Shown: positions 1-9,667, counted from the stretch's first letter. The stretch is DNA of 64,000 bases from Trinickia mobilis (GCF_017315705.1 NZ_JAFLRF010000009.1:186001-250000), one strand, 5' to 3'. Numbers and translations are program-made. Notes: generated by a model not told the origin, from the letters alone.

Positions 1-437
1 TCGTCTCGCTCGGCTTCGGCAGCGGCTTGTCGCCGATCATGCCGGGCACGGTCGGCACACTGCTCGCATGGGCGTCGTTCGCGGTGCTGAGCCGCCATCT
101 GACCGTCGTCGACTGGGCCGTGCTGATCGTCGTCGGTTTCGTCGCGGGCTGCTGGATCACCGGCTTCACCGCGAAAAAGCTCGGCACCGACGATCCGTCG
201 CCGGTGGTCTGGGACGAAATCGTCGCGTTCTGGCTCGTGCTCCTCTTCGTCACCCCCGAGACCTTCACGGGCCAGCTCTGGGCGTTCGTCGTCTTCCGCT
301 TCTTCGACATGCTCAAACCGCCGCCCATCCGCTACTTCGACCGCCGATTGAAAGGTGGCTTTGGCATCATGTTCGACGATCTGGTGGCGGCGTTCTTTAC
401 GTTGCTCGTCATCGCCCTGTGGCGCATGACCATCTGA
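1..437 (+). CDS. pgpA: Phosphatidylglycerophosphatase A, 5' end cut by window
   Basis: This membrane phosphatase removes the phosphate of phosphatidylglycerophosphate to give phosphatidylglycerol. The frame is open from base 3, reading SLGFGSGLSPIMPGT, the conserved opening motif of PgpA. The start codon lies left of the window, so only the first few residues are missing. The rest shows the family pattern: hydrophobic segments, the acidic VWDEIVAFW motif and the FRFFDMLKPPPI motif. It ends at TGA 435-437, 25 bases before pncC on the same strand; pgpA-pncC pairing is common in beta-proteobacteria, so co-transcription is likely. Family assignment is secure; the true start is unseen. Confidence 0.95.
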   Translation, partial: VSLGFGSGLSPIMPGTVGTLLAWASFAVLSRHLTVVDWAVLIVVGFVAGCWITGFTAKKLGTDDPSPVVWDEIVAFWLVLLFVTPETFTGQLWAFVVFRFFDMLKPPPIRYFDRRLKGGFGIMFDDLVAAFFTLLVIALWRMTI

Positions 438-462
438 TCCCAACACGTTTTCGGGTTTTGCA

Positions 463-963
463 ATGCCAACTGATTCCGTCGTCCATCAACTCGCCATTCG
501 CGTGGGCAACAAGCTGCGCGACGAACGCCTGACGCTCGTTACCGCCGAATCGTGCACGGGCGGCATGGTGGCAACGGCGATCACCGATATTTCCGGCAGC
601 AGCGGCTGGTTCGAGCGCGGCTTCGTCACGTATTCGAATCAGGCGAAGCACGAGACGATCGGCGTGCCCGCCGACATGCTCGACAAGCACGGCGCCGTCA
701 GCGAGCCGGTCGCGCGGGCGATGGCCGAAGGCGCGCTGCGCAACAGCCGCGCGCAGGTGTCGCTGGCGATCACCGGCATCGCCGGGCCGGGCGGCGGGAC
801 GAAGGAAAAGCCCGTGGGCATGGTCGTGTTCGCGTGGAGCAATCGCTTGCACACCGCCGTCGAGACGCTCGTGTTCAAAGGCGACCGCGAGCAGATTCGC
901 GTGCAGGCCGCCGCGCATTCCTTGCGCGGCTTGCTGACGCTGCTCGACGAAAAAGAGCGCTGA
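463..963 (+). CDS. pncC: Nicotinamide-nucleotide amidohydrolase (CinA C-terminal domain family)
   Basis: The product deamidates NMN to nicotinate mononucleotide in pyridine-nucleotide salvage. The 166-residue protein is a stand-alone CinA C-terminal domain, with the AESCTGG motif at residues 28-34 and ITGIAGPGGG in the second half. It lacks the N-terminal molybdopterin-like domain of full CinA, which is normal for PncC. The ATG at 463 lies just downstream of pgpA. The following gene, pyrF, is convergent and starts 7 bases beyond the stop, so no room remains for a long terminator. Confidence 0.95.
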   Translation: MPTDSVVHQLAIRVGNKLRDERLTLVTAESCTGGMVATAITDISGSSGWFERGFVTYSNQAKHETIGVPADMLDKHGAVSEPVARAMAEGALRNSRAQVSLAITGIAGPGGGTKEKPVGMVVFAWSNRLHTAVETLVFKGDREQIRVQAAAHSLRGLLTLLDEKER

Positions 964-969
964 AACGCG

Positions 970-1794
970 TTACCGATACGCGTTGATCCTGTCGCGCGTC
1001 TCCTGCGCCGCGCGCGCGGCGGCGGCCGCGAAATCGTCGCCTTTGCCCGCGTAGAGAATCGCGCGCGACGAGTTGATCATCATCCCCGTGCCCGCCGCCG
1101 TACGGCCGGCGCGCACCGTCGCCTCGACGTCGCCGCCCTGCGCGCCGATGCCGGGAATCAGAAGCGGCATGTCGCCGACGATCTGCCGCACGATTTCGAT
1201 TTCCTTCGGAAAGGTTGCGCCGACGACGAGCCCAAGCTGTCCGTTCGCGTTCCATTTATCGGCCGCGAGCTGCGCGACGACCTGATAGAGCGGACGGCCG
1301 CCCGTCTCCAGGAACTGCAGGTCCGAGCCGCCGGGGTTCGACGTGCGGCACAGCACGATCACGCCTTTGCCGGCATGCGCGAGATAGGGCTCGACCGAAT
1401 CGAAACCCATGTACGGATTCACCGTCACCGCGTCGGCGCCGTAGCGCACGAACGCTTCGCGCGCGTACTGCTCGGCGGTGCTGCCGATATCGCCGCGCTT
1501 CGCATCGAGGATCACCGGCAGTCCGGGGTGCCGCTCATGAATGTGCGCGATCAGCGCTTCGAGCTGATCCTCGGCGCGATGCGCCGCGAAGTAGGCGATC
1601 TGTGGCTTGAACGCGCTCGCGTACTGCGCCGTTGCATCGACGATCGCGCGGCAGAAATCGAAGATCGCGTCCGGGCGGTTCGCCAGCGAGCCGGGAAACT
1701 TGGCCGGCTCCGGGTCGAGGCCGACGCACAGCAGCGAGTGGGTGCGCTGCCAGGCGCTCTTCAGCGAATCGATAAAAGAAGGGGTGGAAGACAT
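970..1794 (-). CDS. pyrF: Orotidine 5'-phosphate decarboxylase
   Basis: The enzyme makes UMP from OMP, the last step of de novo pyrimidine synthesis. At 274 residues it belongs to the longer type-2 OMP decarboxylases found in beta-proteobacteria and mycobacteria, not the roughly 230-residue E. coli type. The signature [10 protein letters not shown] is at residues 97-106, with catalytic Lys99 and the following Asp. The ATG at 1794 is chosen because homology begins at once ([17 protein letters not shown]). A possible -10 (TAAAAT on the minus strand, 1822-1827) lies 28 bases upstream, but I see no good -35. Confidence 0.95.
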   Translation of the reverse strand: MSSTPSFIDSLKSAWQRTHSLLCVGLDPEPAKFPGSLANRPDAIFDFCRAIVDATAQYASAFKPQIAYFAAHRAEDQLEALIAHIHERHPGLPVILDAKRGDIGSTAEQYAREAFVRYGADAVTVNPYMGFDSVEPYLAHAGKGVIVLCRTSNPGGSDLQFLETGGRPLYQVVAQLAADKWNANGQLGLVVGATFPKEIEIVRQIVGDMPLLIPGIGAQGGDVEATVRAGRTAAGTGMMINSSRAILYAGKGDDFAAAAARAAQETRDRINAYR

Positions 1795-1970
1795 GACGGT
1801 GCCGGTAACGGAAGAGGCCGTATTTTATCTGGCCCGCAGGCGGGCGGCGTGCAAGCCGTCGCCGATGCGGCCGCCGTGCTCGCAGTACGCGCTCTTGCAC
1901 AGCGTGTCAGCACGACTGCAACGCCGCGTCGCTGCGCAGCGGCCGGCACGCACGCCGGCCGCACGTCGGT

Positions 1971-3029
1971 TCAGCGCCGCGCGCCGCGCCCATCGGCGCT
2001 CGCGCGCACGCCCATGCGCTCGACCGTAAAGCTGAACTGCCTGACGAGCTGCTCGCCCGGCGCCAGTTCGGTCATGCCGTTCGCCGCGGCGCCGCCGGGC
2101 AGGTTTACCGCGTTGATCGGATGGTCGACCGGCTCGAAGCAGAAGAAATCCTCTCCCGGCGGCGTGTACAGCACGTAGTAATCGGTGTTCGCCGCGATCG
2201 TGAGCGACAGCCGGCGCTTCGGCCACACGACCGACGTATAGCCGCTCCAGCCGGTGAACGCGTGGTTCACCATCGCTGCAGGCAGCGGATACGCGACGCC
2301 GAACTGCCAGGCGGGCGGCGCCGGCACTCGGCGCACCGGCAGCCAGTCGTCGCCCGAGAGCCAGAGGCCGGCCGCACCGGCGGACAGCTCGGTGTCCTCG
2401 TCGCGGACCAGAAACGGATGGAGGCCGAGACCGAACGGCAGCCGCTCGCGCCCCGCATTTTCGATTACGAGCGTGACGGTGAGCGTCGGGCCGTCGAGCG
2501 AGCAGGTCTGCGCCGCGCGATACGCATAGGGCTTGCCGCGGCTGCGGTCGAGCGTGAGCCGCGCGCTCGCGTCGTCGCTTTGTTCGAGCCGCCAGTGCGC
2601 GAGCCAGCCGTCGCCGTGAATCGGGCACGCTTCGGTCGCGCGATTGGCGCTCACCTGCACGTCGCGCCCCGCAAACCGGAAGCGGCCGCCGCCGATCCGG
2701 TTCGAATAAGGCAGGAGCGGATAGCAAGCGAGCGCGTTCGGATCGGTATTCGCCCGCACCGTCTCGCAGCGGCGGAAGATCGGGATCAGCACCCCGTCGT
2801 CGTCGCGCCAGTCGAAGCGCGCGATCCCGCCGCCGAGGCCCGGCGCGAGGTCGAGCCGCAAATCCGCGTTGGCGAGCGTGACGAGCTCCGCGTTGGCCGA
2901 CGCCGCCGCGCCGCGCGCAACGGCAGAGGTGCTCGGCCCGGGACGTACGGGTTGGGTCAGCCCCGCCAGTTTGGCGCGACGCGATTCGGAAGGTGATACG
3001 GGTGCGACATCAACATTCGCAGCGGTCAT
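1971..3029 (-). CDS. Aldose 1-epimerase family protein (galactose mutarotase-like)
   Basis: The protein probably interconverts alpha and beta anomers of the sugar taken up by the adjacent ABC transporter. It has the galactose-mutarotase beta-sandwich pattern: PYSNRIGGGRF, then CPIHGDGW with the likely catalytic His, then FEPVDHPINAVN with the catalytic-Glu region near the C terminus. I chose the ATG at 3029 because GGAG stands 6 bases before it; ATGs at 3041 and 3131 lack a comparable site. The first 50 or so residues are low-complexity and poorly conserved. It is the last gene of the sugar cluster, 171 bases after the lactonase gene. Exact substrate is inferred. Confidence 0.85.
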   Translation of the reverse strand: MTAANVDVAPVSPSESRRAKLAGLTQPVRPGPSTSAVARGAAASANAELVTLANADLRLDLAPGLGGGIARFDWRDDDGVLIPIFRRCETVRANTDPNALACYPLLPYSNRIGGGRFRFAGRDVQVSANRATEACPIHGDGWLAHWRLEQSDDASARLTLDRSRGKPYAYRAAQTCSLDGPTLTVTLVIENAGRERLPFGLGLHPFLVRDEDTELSAGAAGLWLSGDDWLPVRRVPAPPAWQFGVAYPLPAAMVNHAFTGWSGYTSVVWPKRRLSLTIAANTDYYVLYTPPGEDFFCFEPVDHPINAVNLPGGAAANGMTELAPGEQLVRQFSFTVERMGVRASADGRGARR

Positions 3030-3200
3030 GGTTCGCTCCATCGAGAGGCGTAGACGTCGTCGTGCAGACCGGATGACTTGAGGCGCTATCGGGCGGCTAT
3101 GGGCGCCGCCGCTGGAATTGTCATGTTGCATGCTGCAAACGGCTGGGAAAACGCGAGATCCGGCGTCCAGCTGCGGGGCGTCGAATCCTGCTGGCCTTGC

Positions 3201-4091
3201 CTAGGCAGGCTCGCCGAGGAACAGCGGTTCCGGCAAGCCTCGCCGCGCGACGCTTGCGGCAAATACGCCGCCTGCGTACGGGTCCTGCGAGAGCGCGCGG
3301 CCGGCGAGCCCGATCCGCGCTGTCGTAATGTATAACGTATCGAGCCCCGCGCCGCCTAGCGCAACGCAGCTTGGTTGTATCGACGACACACTCACGCGCT
3401 CGGTTTCCACGCCGTCCGCACCGTAGCGCACGATGCGCGCGCCGCCCCACTGGGCGTTCCAGAGGCCGCCGTCGGCGTCGACGGTCGAGCCGTCGGGCTC
3501 GCCGTCCGCATCAGCAAGCCGCGTAAAGACGCGGTCGCCGGCGATGCGGCCGTCCGCGAAGTAGTCGCAGGCGCGAATCTCGCGAGTGGGCGAATCGCAG
3601 TAGTACAGCGTCGCGCCGTCGGGGCTGAACGCGATGCTGTTCGAAATCGCGGGCGCCGGCAGCGGCAGGCGTTCAAGCGACAGATCGCGATTCAGCCGGT
3701 AGAAACCGCCGACCGGCCGCGCGGGCTCGCCCTCGTCTTTGGTGCCGAACACGAAGCGCCCCTGGCGGTCGCAGCGGCCATCGTTGACGCGCGTGTTCAA
3801 GCCGGGCTCGACGTCGACGATGGATTGCGTTACCCCCGTCGTCAGATCGAAGAATGCGAGATGCGTCGCCAACCCGAGCAGCAGGCGCTGCGGATCGGCG
3901 GTCAGCGCGAACGTCGCGAGCCGCTCCGGCATCGCCCACGAGCGGCTGTCGCCCAGGACCGGGGAATAGCGCCACAGGCGGGCGCCTTCGATGTCCGTCC
4001 AATAGAGTTGCCCGCTGCGCGGACACCACGTCGCGCCTTCGCCGAGCACGCATTGGGCATCGACGGCGAGCGCAGCTTCGTTTGCCGGCAT
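3201..4091 (-). CDS. SMP-30/gluconolactonase family sugar lactonase
   Basis: The protein likely hydrolyses the aldonolactone made by a neighbouring dehydrogenase (galactono- or arabinono-lactone) to the aldonate. The six-bladed propeller family is recognised by LGEGATWCPRSGQLYWTDIEG near the N terminus, NTRVNDGRCD with the metal-binding Asn, GGFYRLNRD, SNSIAFSPDGATLYYCDS and EPDGSTVDADGGLWNAQWGG; the Glu, Asn and Asp metal ligands appear present. The ATG at 4091 is preferred, with GGAGG 12 bases upstream. The ATG at 4103 would abut that site directly and overlap the upstream gene. It lies 2 bases from the SDR gene, so translation is probably coupled. Substrate is inferred from context. Confidence 0.87.
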   Translation of the reverse strand: MPANEAALAVDAQCVLGEGATWCPRSGQLYWTDIEGARLWRYSPVLGDSRSWAMPERLATFALTADPQRLLLGLATHLAFFDLTTGVTQSIVDVEPGLNTRVNDGRCDRQGRFVFGTKDEGEPARPVGGFYRLNRDLSLERLPLPAPAISNSIAFSPDGATLYYCDSPTREIRACDYFADGRIAGDRVFTRLADADGEPDGSTVDADGGLWNAQWGGARIVRYGADGVETERVSVSSIQPSCVALGGAGLDTLYITTARIGLAGRALSQDPYAGGVFAASVARRGLPEPLFLGEPA

Positions 4092-4093
4092 GT

Positions 4094-4894
4094 TCAAGCC
4101 CATCCTCCGTCGACGATGAAATCCTGCGCGGTCACCATGCGGCTGTCGTCGGCGGCGAGAAAGAGCGCCATCCGCGCGAGGTCTTCCGGCAGCAGCTCAC
4201 CCTCGAGGCACTGCCCCGCTTTCAGCGCGCGCAGGCCCGCTTCGTCGAGCCACAAGCGCTTTTGCTTCTCCGTCATCACCCAGCCCGGCAGCAGCGTATT
4301 CACGCGAATCCCGAACGGGCCGAGGTCGCGCGCGAGACCGCGCGTGAGCCCCGCTATCGCCGCCTTCGACGTGACGTACACGGGCATGTTGCCGTTCTTG
4401 AGCATCCAGCTGATCGAACCCAGGTTGATGATCGAGCCGCCGCCCATCTGCTTCATGTCTTCCGCGACCGCCTGCGCCGCGAAGAATTGATGCCGCAGAT
4501 TGACCGCGATGCCCGCGTCGAACGACTCGGGCGTGACTTCGGCGATCGAGTGGCGTTTGTCGTTCGCCGCGTTGTTGACCAACACGGAGATCGGGCCGAG
4601 CGCGCTCTTCACGTCGGCGATCGCTTTTCTGAGCGCGTCGATGTCGGTGAGGTCGCACGCGAGAAAGAGCGGCGCGTGGCGCGAATCGCCGAGCTGGTCT
4701 GCGAGCGCCTCGCCCGCCGGCACGTCGATATCGAAGAACGCCACGCGCGCGCCTTGCGCCGCGAAATGCTCGACGAACGACGCGCCGATGCCTGTCGCGC
4801 CGCCGGTAATCAGCACCGTGCGGCCGGCAAGGCTCGGATAGCGCGCGTAAGCCCCGCCGGCGTGGGCGTCGGCCGAGTTGGCAGGAGACGTCAT
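4094..4894 (-). CDS. SDR-family sugar dehydrogenase (probable galactose/arabinose 1-dehydrogenase)
   Basis: This 266-residue classical short-chain dehydrogenase has the TGGATGIG cofactor motif at residues 30-37, NNA at 107-109, and the catalytic Ser160, Tyr173 and Lys177. Asp56 after beta-strand 2 suggests NAD rather than NADP. It sits between the ABC permease and the lactonase, which points to oxidation of the imported aldose at C1 to its lactone. A GGAG stands 8 bases before the ATG at 4894. Galactose is favoured because dgoK and dgoA are in the same cluster; arabinose is possible because ABP-type transporters carry both. Family is sure; substrate is inference. Confidence 0.85.
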   Translation of the reverse strand: MTSPANSADAHAGGAYARYPSLAGRTVLITGGATGIGASFVEHFAAQGARVAFFDIDVPAGEALADQLGDSRHAPLFLACDLTDIDALRKAIADVKSALGPISVLVNNAANDKRHSIAEVTPESFDAGIAVNLRHQFFAAQAVAEDMKQMGGGSIINLGSISWMLKNGNMPVYVTSKAAIAGLTRGLARDLGPFGIRVNTLLPGWVMTEKQKRLWLDEAGLRALKAGQCLEGELLPEDLARMALFLAADDSRMVTAQDFIVDGGWA

Positions 4895-4935
4895 CGTTCT
4901 GGCTCCCTATCGGTGAGCAATGGACAAGCGGCGCA

Positions 4936-5952
4936 TCAATCGCGCCCGCCGCGGTTTTTCAACTGGTCGAGCAGCACCGCCGCGAGCAGGATCGCGCCGC
5001 GCACGAGGTACTGATAAAACGCGTCGATGTTCATGAGGTTCATCACGTTCTCGACCGTACCCATGATCAGCACGCCGATCACGACGCCCGAGATCGTCGC
5101 GCGCCCGCCGAGCAGCGACACGCCGCCGAGCACGCACGCGGAGATCACGTTCAGCTCGAAGCCCTCCGCTGCGTTCGGCTGACCCGACGTGATGCGCGAA
5201 GCGAGGATCACGCCCGCCAGCGCAGTCACCGCGCCCTGGATCAGGAAGATGAAGACGCGCGTGCGCTCGACGTTGATGCCTGCCAGACGCGACGCCTCCG
5301 GGTTGCCCCCGATCGCGAGCGTATTGCGGCCATACACGGTCTTGTTGAGCAGCACGCCGAACACGATGAAGCACATGAGCGTGACCCAGATCGGCAGCGA
5401 CACGCCGAAGAACGTGAGGCCGCCAAGCGCAATGAACGTATCCGACGACACGCCGACGGCCTGCCCGTGCGACGCGATGAACCCGAGTCCACGCACGATT
5501 TCCATCGTCGCGAGCGTGGTGATCAGCGCGTTGATGCGCAGATAGGCGATGACCGCGCCGTTGACGAAGCCGATCACCGAGCCCGCGGCGACCGCGGCGA
5601 GGATCGCGATGAACGTGTTGTTGGTCGCGTTCAGCACCATCGCGCACAGCACGCCCGCGAACGCGACCGTCGAGCCGACCGACAAGTCGAAATCGCGCGA
5701 CGCCAAACAGAACATCATCGTGCACGCAACCATGCCGATCTGCGAAATCGACAGCGCAAGGCCGAGCATGTTCTCGATCGAGAAGAAGTGATCGACCGTC
5801 AGCGACATCGTGATGAACATCGCCACGAAGATCAGGATCAAGCTGTATTCGGTGATCTGCTGCCACCACTTTTGCTTGTCGGCGGATTGCGGCGTCAGCG
5901 CATCGGCGGCGCTCTTCGCTGCCGACTGCACTAGGTTTTCTCTGGCTTGCAT
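4936..5952 (-). CDS. araH: Sugar ABC transporter permease, AraH type
   Basis: This is the inner-membrane permease of an L-arabinose/D-galactose type importer. The 338-residue protein has a short cytoplasmic N terminus and about nine or ten hydrophobic segments. Motifs of the AraH/RbsC family are visible: ASRDFDLSVGS, LRINALITTLATM, GGNPEASRLAGI and ACVLGGVSLLGGRATI. The ATG at 5952 has GGAG 7 bases upstream; an ATG at 5976 has none. It follows araG by 122 bases. Orthology with AraH rather than RbsC or XylH is supported by the partner genes AraG and AraF. Confidence 0.92.
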   Translation of the reverse strand: MQARENLVQSAAKSAADALTPQSADKQKWWQQITEYSLILIFVAMFITMSLTVDHFFSIENMLGLALSISQIGMVACTMMFCLASRDFDLSVGSTVAFAGVLCAMVLNATNNTFIAILAAVAAGSVIGFVNGAVIAYLRINALITTLATMEIVRGLGFIASHGQAVGVSSDTFIALGGLTFFGVSLPIWVTLMCFIVFGVLLNKTVYGRNTLAIGGNPEASRLAGINVERTRVFIFLIQGAVTALAGVILASRITSGQPNAAEGFELNVISACVLGGVSLLGGRATISGVVIGVLIMGTVENVMNLMNIDAFYQYLVRGAILLAAVLLDQLKNRGGRD

Positions 5953-6074
5953 TTGATGGCTCCTGCCGTGCTGCACGGGGTTTTATGCATTCGGCCGGTC
6001 GATATCCGAGCGGCCCATTCACAGTCTTTCGTTGCGTCTCTCGAGGTTGGGTTCGTCGTGGCCGCGCTCCGGAG

Positions 6075-7598
6075 TCACGCCGCTTGCGCGGCCGCATGAG
6101 GCGTCGAACTCTGCGGCAGCGCAAGGCTCAGCACCGCATGCTCGCTCGCTTGGCTGCGCGGCAGCTCGCCGGAAATGCGCCCCTGGCGCATCACGACGAT
6201 GCGGTCCGACACGCCCAGCACCTCCGGCAATTCCGACGACACGATCACGACCGCGCAGCCGCGCTCCGCGAGCTGATAAATCACGTGATAGATCTCGTGC
6301 TTTGCCCCGACGTCGATGCCGCGCGTCGGCTCGTCGAGAATCACGACCTTCAGTTCCGGCTCGGCAAGCCAGCGCGACAGAATCGCTTTTTGCTGGTTGC
6401 CGCCCGAGAGGAAGCGGATCTTCTGGCGGCGGTTCGGCGTCTTGATCTTCAAGAGCTGAATGAACCGGTCGGCCGTTTCGGCTTCCTTCTTGCGGTCGAG
6501 AAAAAGGCCCGCATGCAGATAGTGGCGCCGGCAGCTGATGTTGATGTTCTCGGCGACCGACGCGATCGCGACGATCCCCTCTTCCTTGCGGTCCTCGGGA
6601 CACAGCACGATGCCGTTGCGGATCGCCTCGCCGGCGCTCTTCACGGTGATCGGCTTGCCGTCGAGCATCAAATGCCCGGCCTTCTTCTTCTCGGCGCCGT
6701 AGACAAGGTGCATCAATTCGCTGCGCCCCGCGCCGACGAGCCCGAAGAAGCCGACGATCTCGCCCGAGCGGACCTCGAAGCTCGCAGGCGCGCTCAGCCC
6801 GTGTCCCTCGACGTTCTGCACCGCAAAGCGCACCGGCCCGAGTTCGCGCGGCCGGTAGTTGTAGATGTCCGAAATCTCGCGCCCGACCATCTCGGCGACG
6901 ATCGTCTCGCGCTTCACGCCTTCGAGCGTCGGATGCGACGCGACCTTGCGGCCGTCGCGGAAAATCGTGCACGCATCGCAGAGCTGGTAGATCTCGTCCA
7001 TGCGATGCGAGATGTAGATCAGCGCGCGATTGTCGGCGCGCAGATCGCGCACGAGCTTGAACAGCACCTCGGTCTCGCGGTGCGAGAGCGAGCTGGTCGG
7101 TTCGTCGAGCGCGATCACGCGCGCGTTGCGCATCAGCGCCTTGCAGATCTCGACCATCTGCCGCTGCGCAATCGACAGCCGCCGCAGCTTTGCATTCGGA
7201 TCGAGATCGACGCCCATCGCGGCAAGCCGCTCGCGCACGAAGCGCTTCGCGTCCTGCTTCTTCACCCAGCCGAACGTATTCGGCAAGCGCCCGAGCATCA
7301 GGTTTTCGGCGACGGTGAGATCCGGCACGTACTGCAGCTCCTGGTGGATCACCGCGATCCCAGCCGCGATCGACGCCGCCGCATTCGGGAAATGCACCTC
7401 GTTGCCGTCCATCATCACGCGGCCGGAATCGGGCTGATACTCGCCGCCGAGCACTTTCAAGAGCGTCGACTTGCCCGCCCCGTTCTCGCCCATCAGGCCG
7501 TGCACCTGCCCGACGTTGACCTCGAAGGACACACCGTCGAGCGCGCGTACGCCTGGAAACACCTTGCCGATATTGTCGAAACGCAGCGTCGCTGACAC
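6075..7598 (-). CDS. araG: Sugar ABC transporter ATP-binding protein, AraG type
   Basis: This is the tandem ATPase of the arabinose/galactose importer. It has two nucleotide-binding domains: Walker [10 protein letters not shown] at residues 37-45 with LSIAQRQM and LDEPTSSLS in the first, and LSGGNQQK with [10 protein letters not shown] in the second. The second domain has a degenerate Walker A, as usual in this family. I place the start at GTG 7598 (reading [15 protein letters not shown]), which gives 507 residues and the usual N-terminal length, with GGGAGG just upstream at short spacing. Two adjacent ATGs at 7613 and 7610 are alternatives. The stop is 122 bases before araH. Confidence 0.93.
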   Translation of the reverse strand: MSATLRFDNIGKVFPGVRALDGVSFEVNVGQVHGLMGENGAGKSTLLKVLGGEYQPDSGRVMMDGNEVHFPNAAASIAAGIAVIHQELQYVPDLTVAENLMLGRLPNTFGWVKKQDAKRFVRERLAAMGVDLDPNAKLRRLSIAQRQMVEICKALMRNARVIALDEPTSSLSHRETEVLFKLVRDLRADNRALIYISHRMDEIYQLCDACTIFRDGRKVASHPTLEGVKRETIVAEMVGREISDIYNYRPRELGPVRFAVQNVEGHGLSAPASFEVRSGEIVGFFGLVGAGRSELMHLVYGAEKKKAGHLMLDGKPITVKSAGEAIRNGIVLCPEDRKEEGIVAIASVAENINISCRRHYLHAGLFLDRKKEAETADRFIQLLKIKTPNRRQKIRFLSGGNQQKAILSRWLAEPELKVVILDEPTRGIDVGAKHEIYHVIYQLAERGCAVVIVSSELPEVLGVSDRIVVMRQGRISGELPRSQASEHAVLSLALPQSSTPHAAAQAA

Positions 7599-7769
7599 AT
7601 CGCCTCCCATCATTCCGTATGAACGGTTCGCCTGTTGCGTGCGTTGCGTTGCGCGCCGCGTGGATCGCAACGCGAACCGTCTCAACCACCCCTGTTCTTT
7701 TCGTCGCTCTGCTTGCCGCTTCACGGTACGCGCGAGCGCACCGTGAAGCGCGCGGTTCAGGACGATCGA

Positions 7770-8768
7770 TTACTTCGCCGCGAGGCCCATCTTCTCGCGC
7801 ACTTCACCCACGTTGTCGCGCGTGGCGAGCATGCCGGTCGTCAGCGTCAGCATCGGCGGCGTCTTGCCTTGCGTGATCCAGTCGTACATCAGGTCCGACG
7901 TTTCCTCGCCGTGGCGCTTCGGGCTGATGATGACCGTGCCGTAGAAGCCCGTCGGCTGCGGCTTCTTGAACTCGTTCAGCGCCGAGTCGGAGCCGCCGAT
8001 GCCGATGCCGATCATGTTGTCCTCCTTGAAGCCGCGGCCTTCCGCTGCGCGCACCGCGCCGAGCACGGCTTCGTCGTTCAGGCCGTAGGCGATCCAGTGC
8101 TTGATTTGCGGATTCTTGGTGAGCGCGATGTTGGCCGCGTTGAACGCGTTCTCGGTATCGGTCTTCGCTTGCGGCGCGGCGATCACGTTCGCCTTCGGGA
8201 AGCCCGCGGCGACGAGCGCATCGGTCGCGCCGGTCGTGCGGTCGTGCGCGGTCGGCAGCTGCTCGTAGGTGACGTCGATCGCGCCGACATCCTTCATATC
8301 CCAGCCGCGCTTCTTGATTTCGGCTGCGAGCCCTTCGCCGACTTGCTTGCCGATGTTGTACGCGGAGATGCCCATGTGCGGCACCGCTTCGATCGGCTTG
8401 CCCGAACCGTCGACGAGGCGATCGTCGACCGTCATCATCTTCAGGCCGTCGGCCTTCGCCTTGGCGACGATGCCCGGCCCGAGCTTCACATCAGGCGTGC
8501 AGATGATGAAGCCTTGCGCCTTTTGCGCGGCGAGGTTGTCGATCGCGCTCATCACCTTCTCGCCCGACGGCGCCCCGATCTTCACGAGCGTGAAGCCCTT
8601 TTCCTTGGCGGCGATTTCAGCGAACTTCCACTCGTCCTGGAACCAGGGTTCTTCGGGCTGCTTGACGAGAAAGCCGATCTTCACCTGGTCGGCAGCCTGC
8701 GCCGCCGGCGCATTGAACAGCACCGCAGTGGCCGCCGCGGCCAACGTGAGGAAAATTCGTCGCTTCAT
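7770..8768 (-). CDS. araF: Periplasmic L-arabinose/D-galactose-binding protein, AraF type
   Basis: This is the periplasmic substrate-binding subunit of the importer. Residues 1-25 are a signal peptide ending AQA before ADQVKIGF. The mature protein closely follows E. coli AraF, with LGFLVKQPEEPWFQ-like start, FIICTPDVKLG, RTTG and a GLNDE motif. E. coli AraF binds L-arabinose, D-galactose and D-fucose, so any of these may be the substrate. The ATG at 8768 has GGAG 9 bases upstream. The 34-bp palindrome at 8858-8891 lies about 90 bases upstream, so araF probably has its own regulated promoter there. The araF-araG gap is 171 bases. Confidence 0.94.
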   Translation of the reverse strand: MKRRIFLTLAAAATAVLFNAPAAQAADQVKIGFLVKQPEEPWFQDEWKFAEIAAKEKGFTLVKIGAPSGEKVMSAIDNLAAQKAQGFIICTPDVKLGPGIVAKAKADGLKMMTVDDRLVDGSGKPIEAVPHMGISAYNIGKQVGEGLAAEIKKRGWDMKDVGAIDVTYEQLPTAHDRTTGATDALVAAGFPKANVIAAPQAKTDTENAFNAANIALTKNPQIKHWIAYGLNDEAVLGAVRAAEGRGFKEDNMIGIGIGGSDSALNEFKKPQPTGFYGTVIISPKRHGEETSDLMYDWITQGKTPPMLTLTTGMLATRDNVGEVREKMGLAAK

Positions 8769-8857
8769 GATGCGTGTCTCCTGTCTGGATGAAAAAGTTC
8801 GGCCGCGTGTTCTATTGGCTGGATAACGCACGCGGCCGGTGCGCCATCCGATTTCCC

Positions 8858-8891
8858 TTAGCGTCTGTTTCCATATGGAAACAGACGCTAA
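8858..8891. promoter_or_regulatory. Perfect 34-bp palindrome, candidate IclR-family operator
   Basis: The two 17-base halves are exact reverse complements, centred between 8874 and 8875 on the core TTTCCATATGGAAA. The right end covers the stop codon of the SDR gene (8888-8890). No T-run follows on either strand and there is no loop, so it is a poor terminator. IclR-family regulators are known to bind AT-centred palindromes with TGGAAA/TTTCCA-type arms, and one is encoded in this cluster. It lies 90-123 bases upstream of araF, where it could control araFGH and the genes after it. The binding role is inferred. Confidence 0.7.
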
Positions 8892-9667
8892 TCGTGGTAA
8901 AGCGCCGAGCGACCGCCGTCGACCGTGATGCAGCTTGCGTTGATGAACGGCGCTTCGTCGGAAGCGAGAAACACCGCCGTCATCGCCACTTCGTCAGGCC
9001 TGCCGATCCGCTTCATCGGCTGCAGATCGAGCGTCGCCTGGCGCGCGGCGGCCGGGTCGGCCTGGCCGTTCCACCAGTCGAGCGTCAACTGCGTCTCGAT
9101 GTAGCCCGGCGCGATCGCGTTCACGCGCACCTGGCGCGCCGCATATTCGATGCCGAGCGCGCGCGTGAGACCGATCACGCCGTGCTTCGCGACCGGGTAC
9201 GGAAAGCAGCCCGGAATGATCTTGAACGCGTGCGTCGACGCGATGTTCACGATGCTGCCGCGACCGCGCTCGACCATGCCCGGCAGCACCGCGCGGCAGC
9301 CGTTCCAGACGCCGTCGAGGTCGACCGCGAAGCAGCGGCGCCAGTCGTCGCCGGTCATCGTGAGCGGGTCGCAGAACACATTGATGCCGGCGTTGTTCAC
9401 GAGCGCGTCGAGCGGGCCGAAGGCGCGCTCGCCTTCGCTCACCGCTTGTTCGACCGACGCGGCTTGCGTCACGTCCGTTTGCACCGCGAGCACGCGTGCG
9501 CCCGGCACGGCCGCTTCGATCTCCTTGGCAGTGCGGCGCGCGGCATCGATATCGAGTTCGGCGAGCACGACCGACGCTCCCTCCCTGGCGAACGCGTGCG
9601 CGATCGCTGCGCCGATGCCGCGCCCGGCACCGGTGATCAGCGCGACCTGGTTCGCCAGTCGATTCAT
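8888..9667 (-). CDS. SDR-family oxidoreductase in sugar cluster
   Basis: This is a 259-residue classical SDR with TGAGRGIG at residues 12-19, NNAG at 91-94, and catalytic Ser144, Tyr157 and Lys161. Its C terminus ends with the FINASCITVDGG pattern. The start ATG at 9667 overlaps the dgoA stop as ATGA, so translation is probably coupled. It may be a second aldose 1-dehydrogenase (galactose, fucose or arabinose) or act on a downstream acid. It is only distantly like the SDR at 4094-4894, so the two likely differ in substrate. Its stop codon lies inside the 34-bp palindrome. Confidence 0.85.
   Translation of the reverse strand: MNRLANQVALITGAGRGIGAAIAHAFAREGASVVLAELDIDAARRTAKEIEAAVPGARVLAVQTDVTQAASVEQAVSEGERAFGPLDALVNNAGINVFCDPLTMTGDDWRRCFAVDLDGVWNGCRAVLPGMVERGRGSIVNIASTHAFKIIPGCFPYPVAKHGVIGLTRALGIEYAARQVRVNAIAPGYIETQLTLDWWNGQADPAAARQATLDLQPMKRIGRPDEVAMTAVFLASDEAPFINASCITVDGGRSALYHD

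Noticed and set aside
8858-8891. Palindrome as an intrinsic terminator
   Set aside because: No loop and no T-run on either strand; an operator role fits better.
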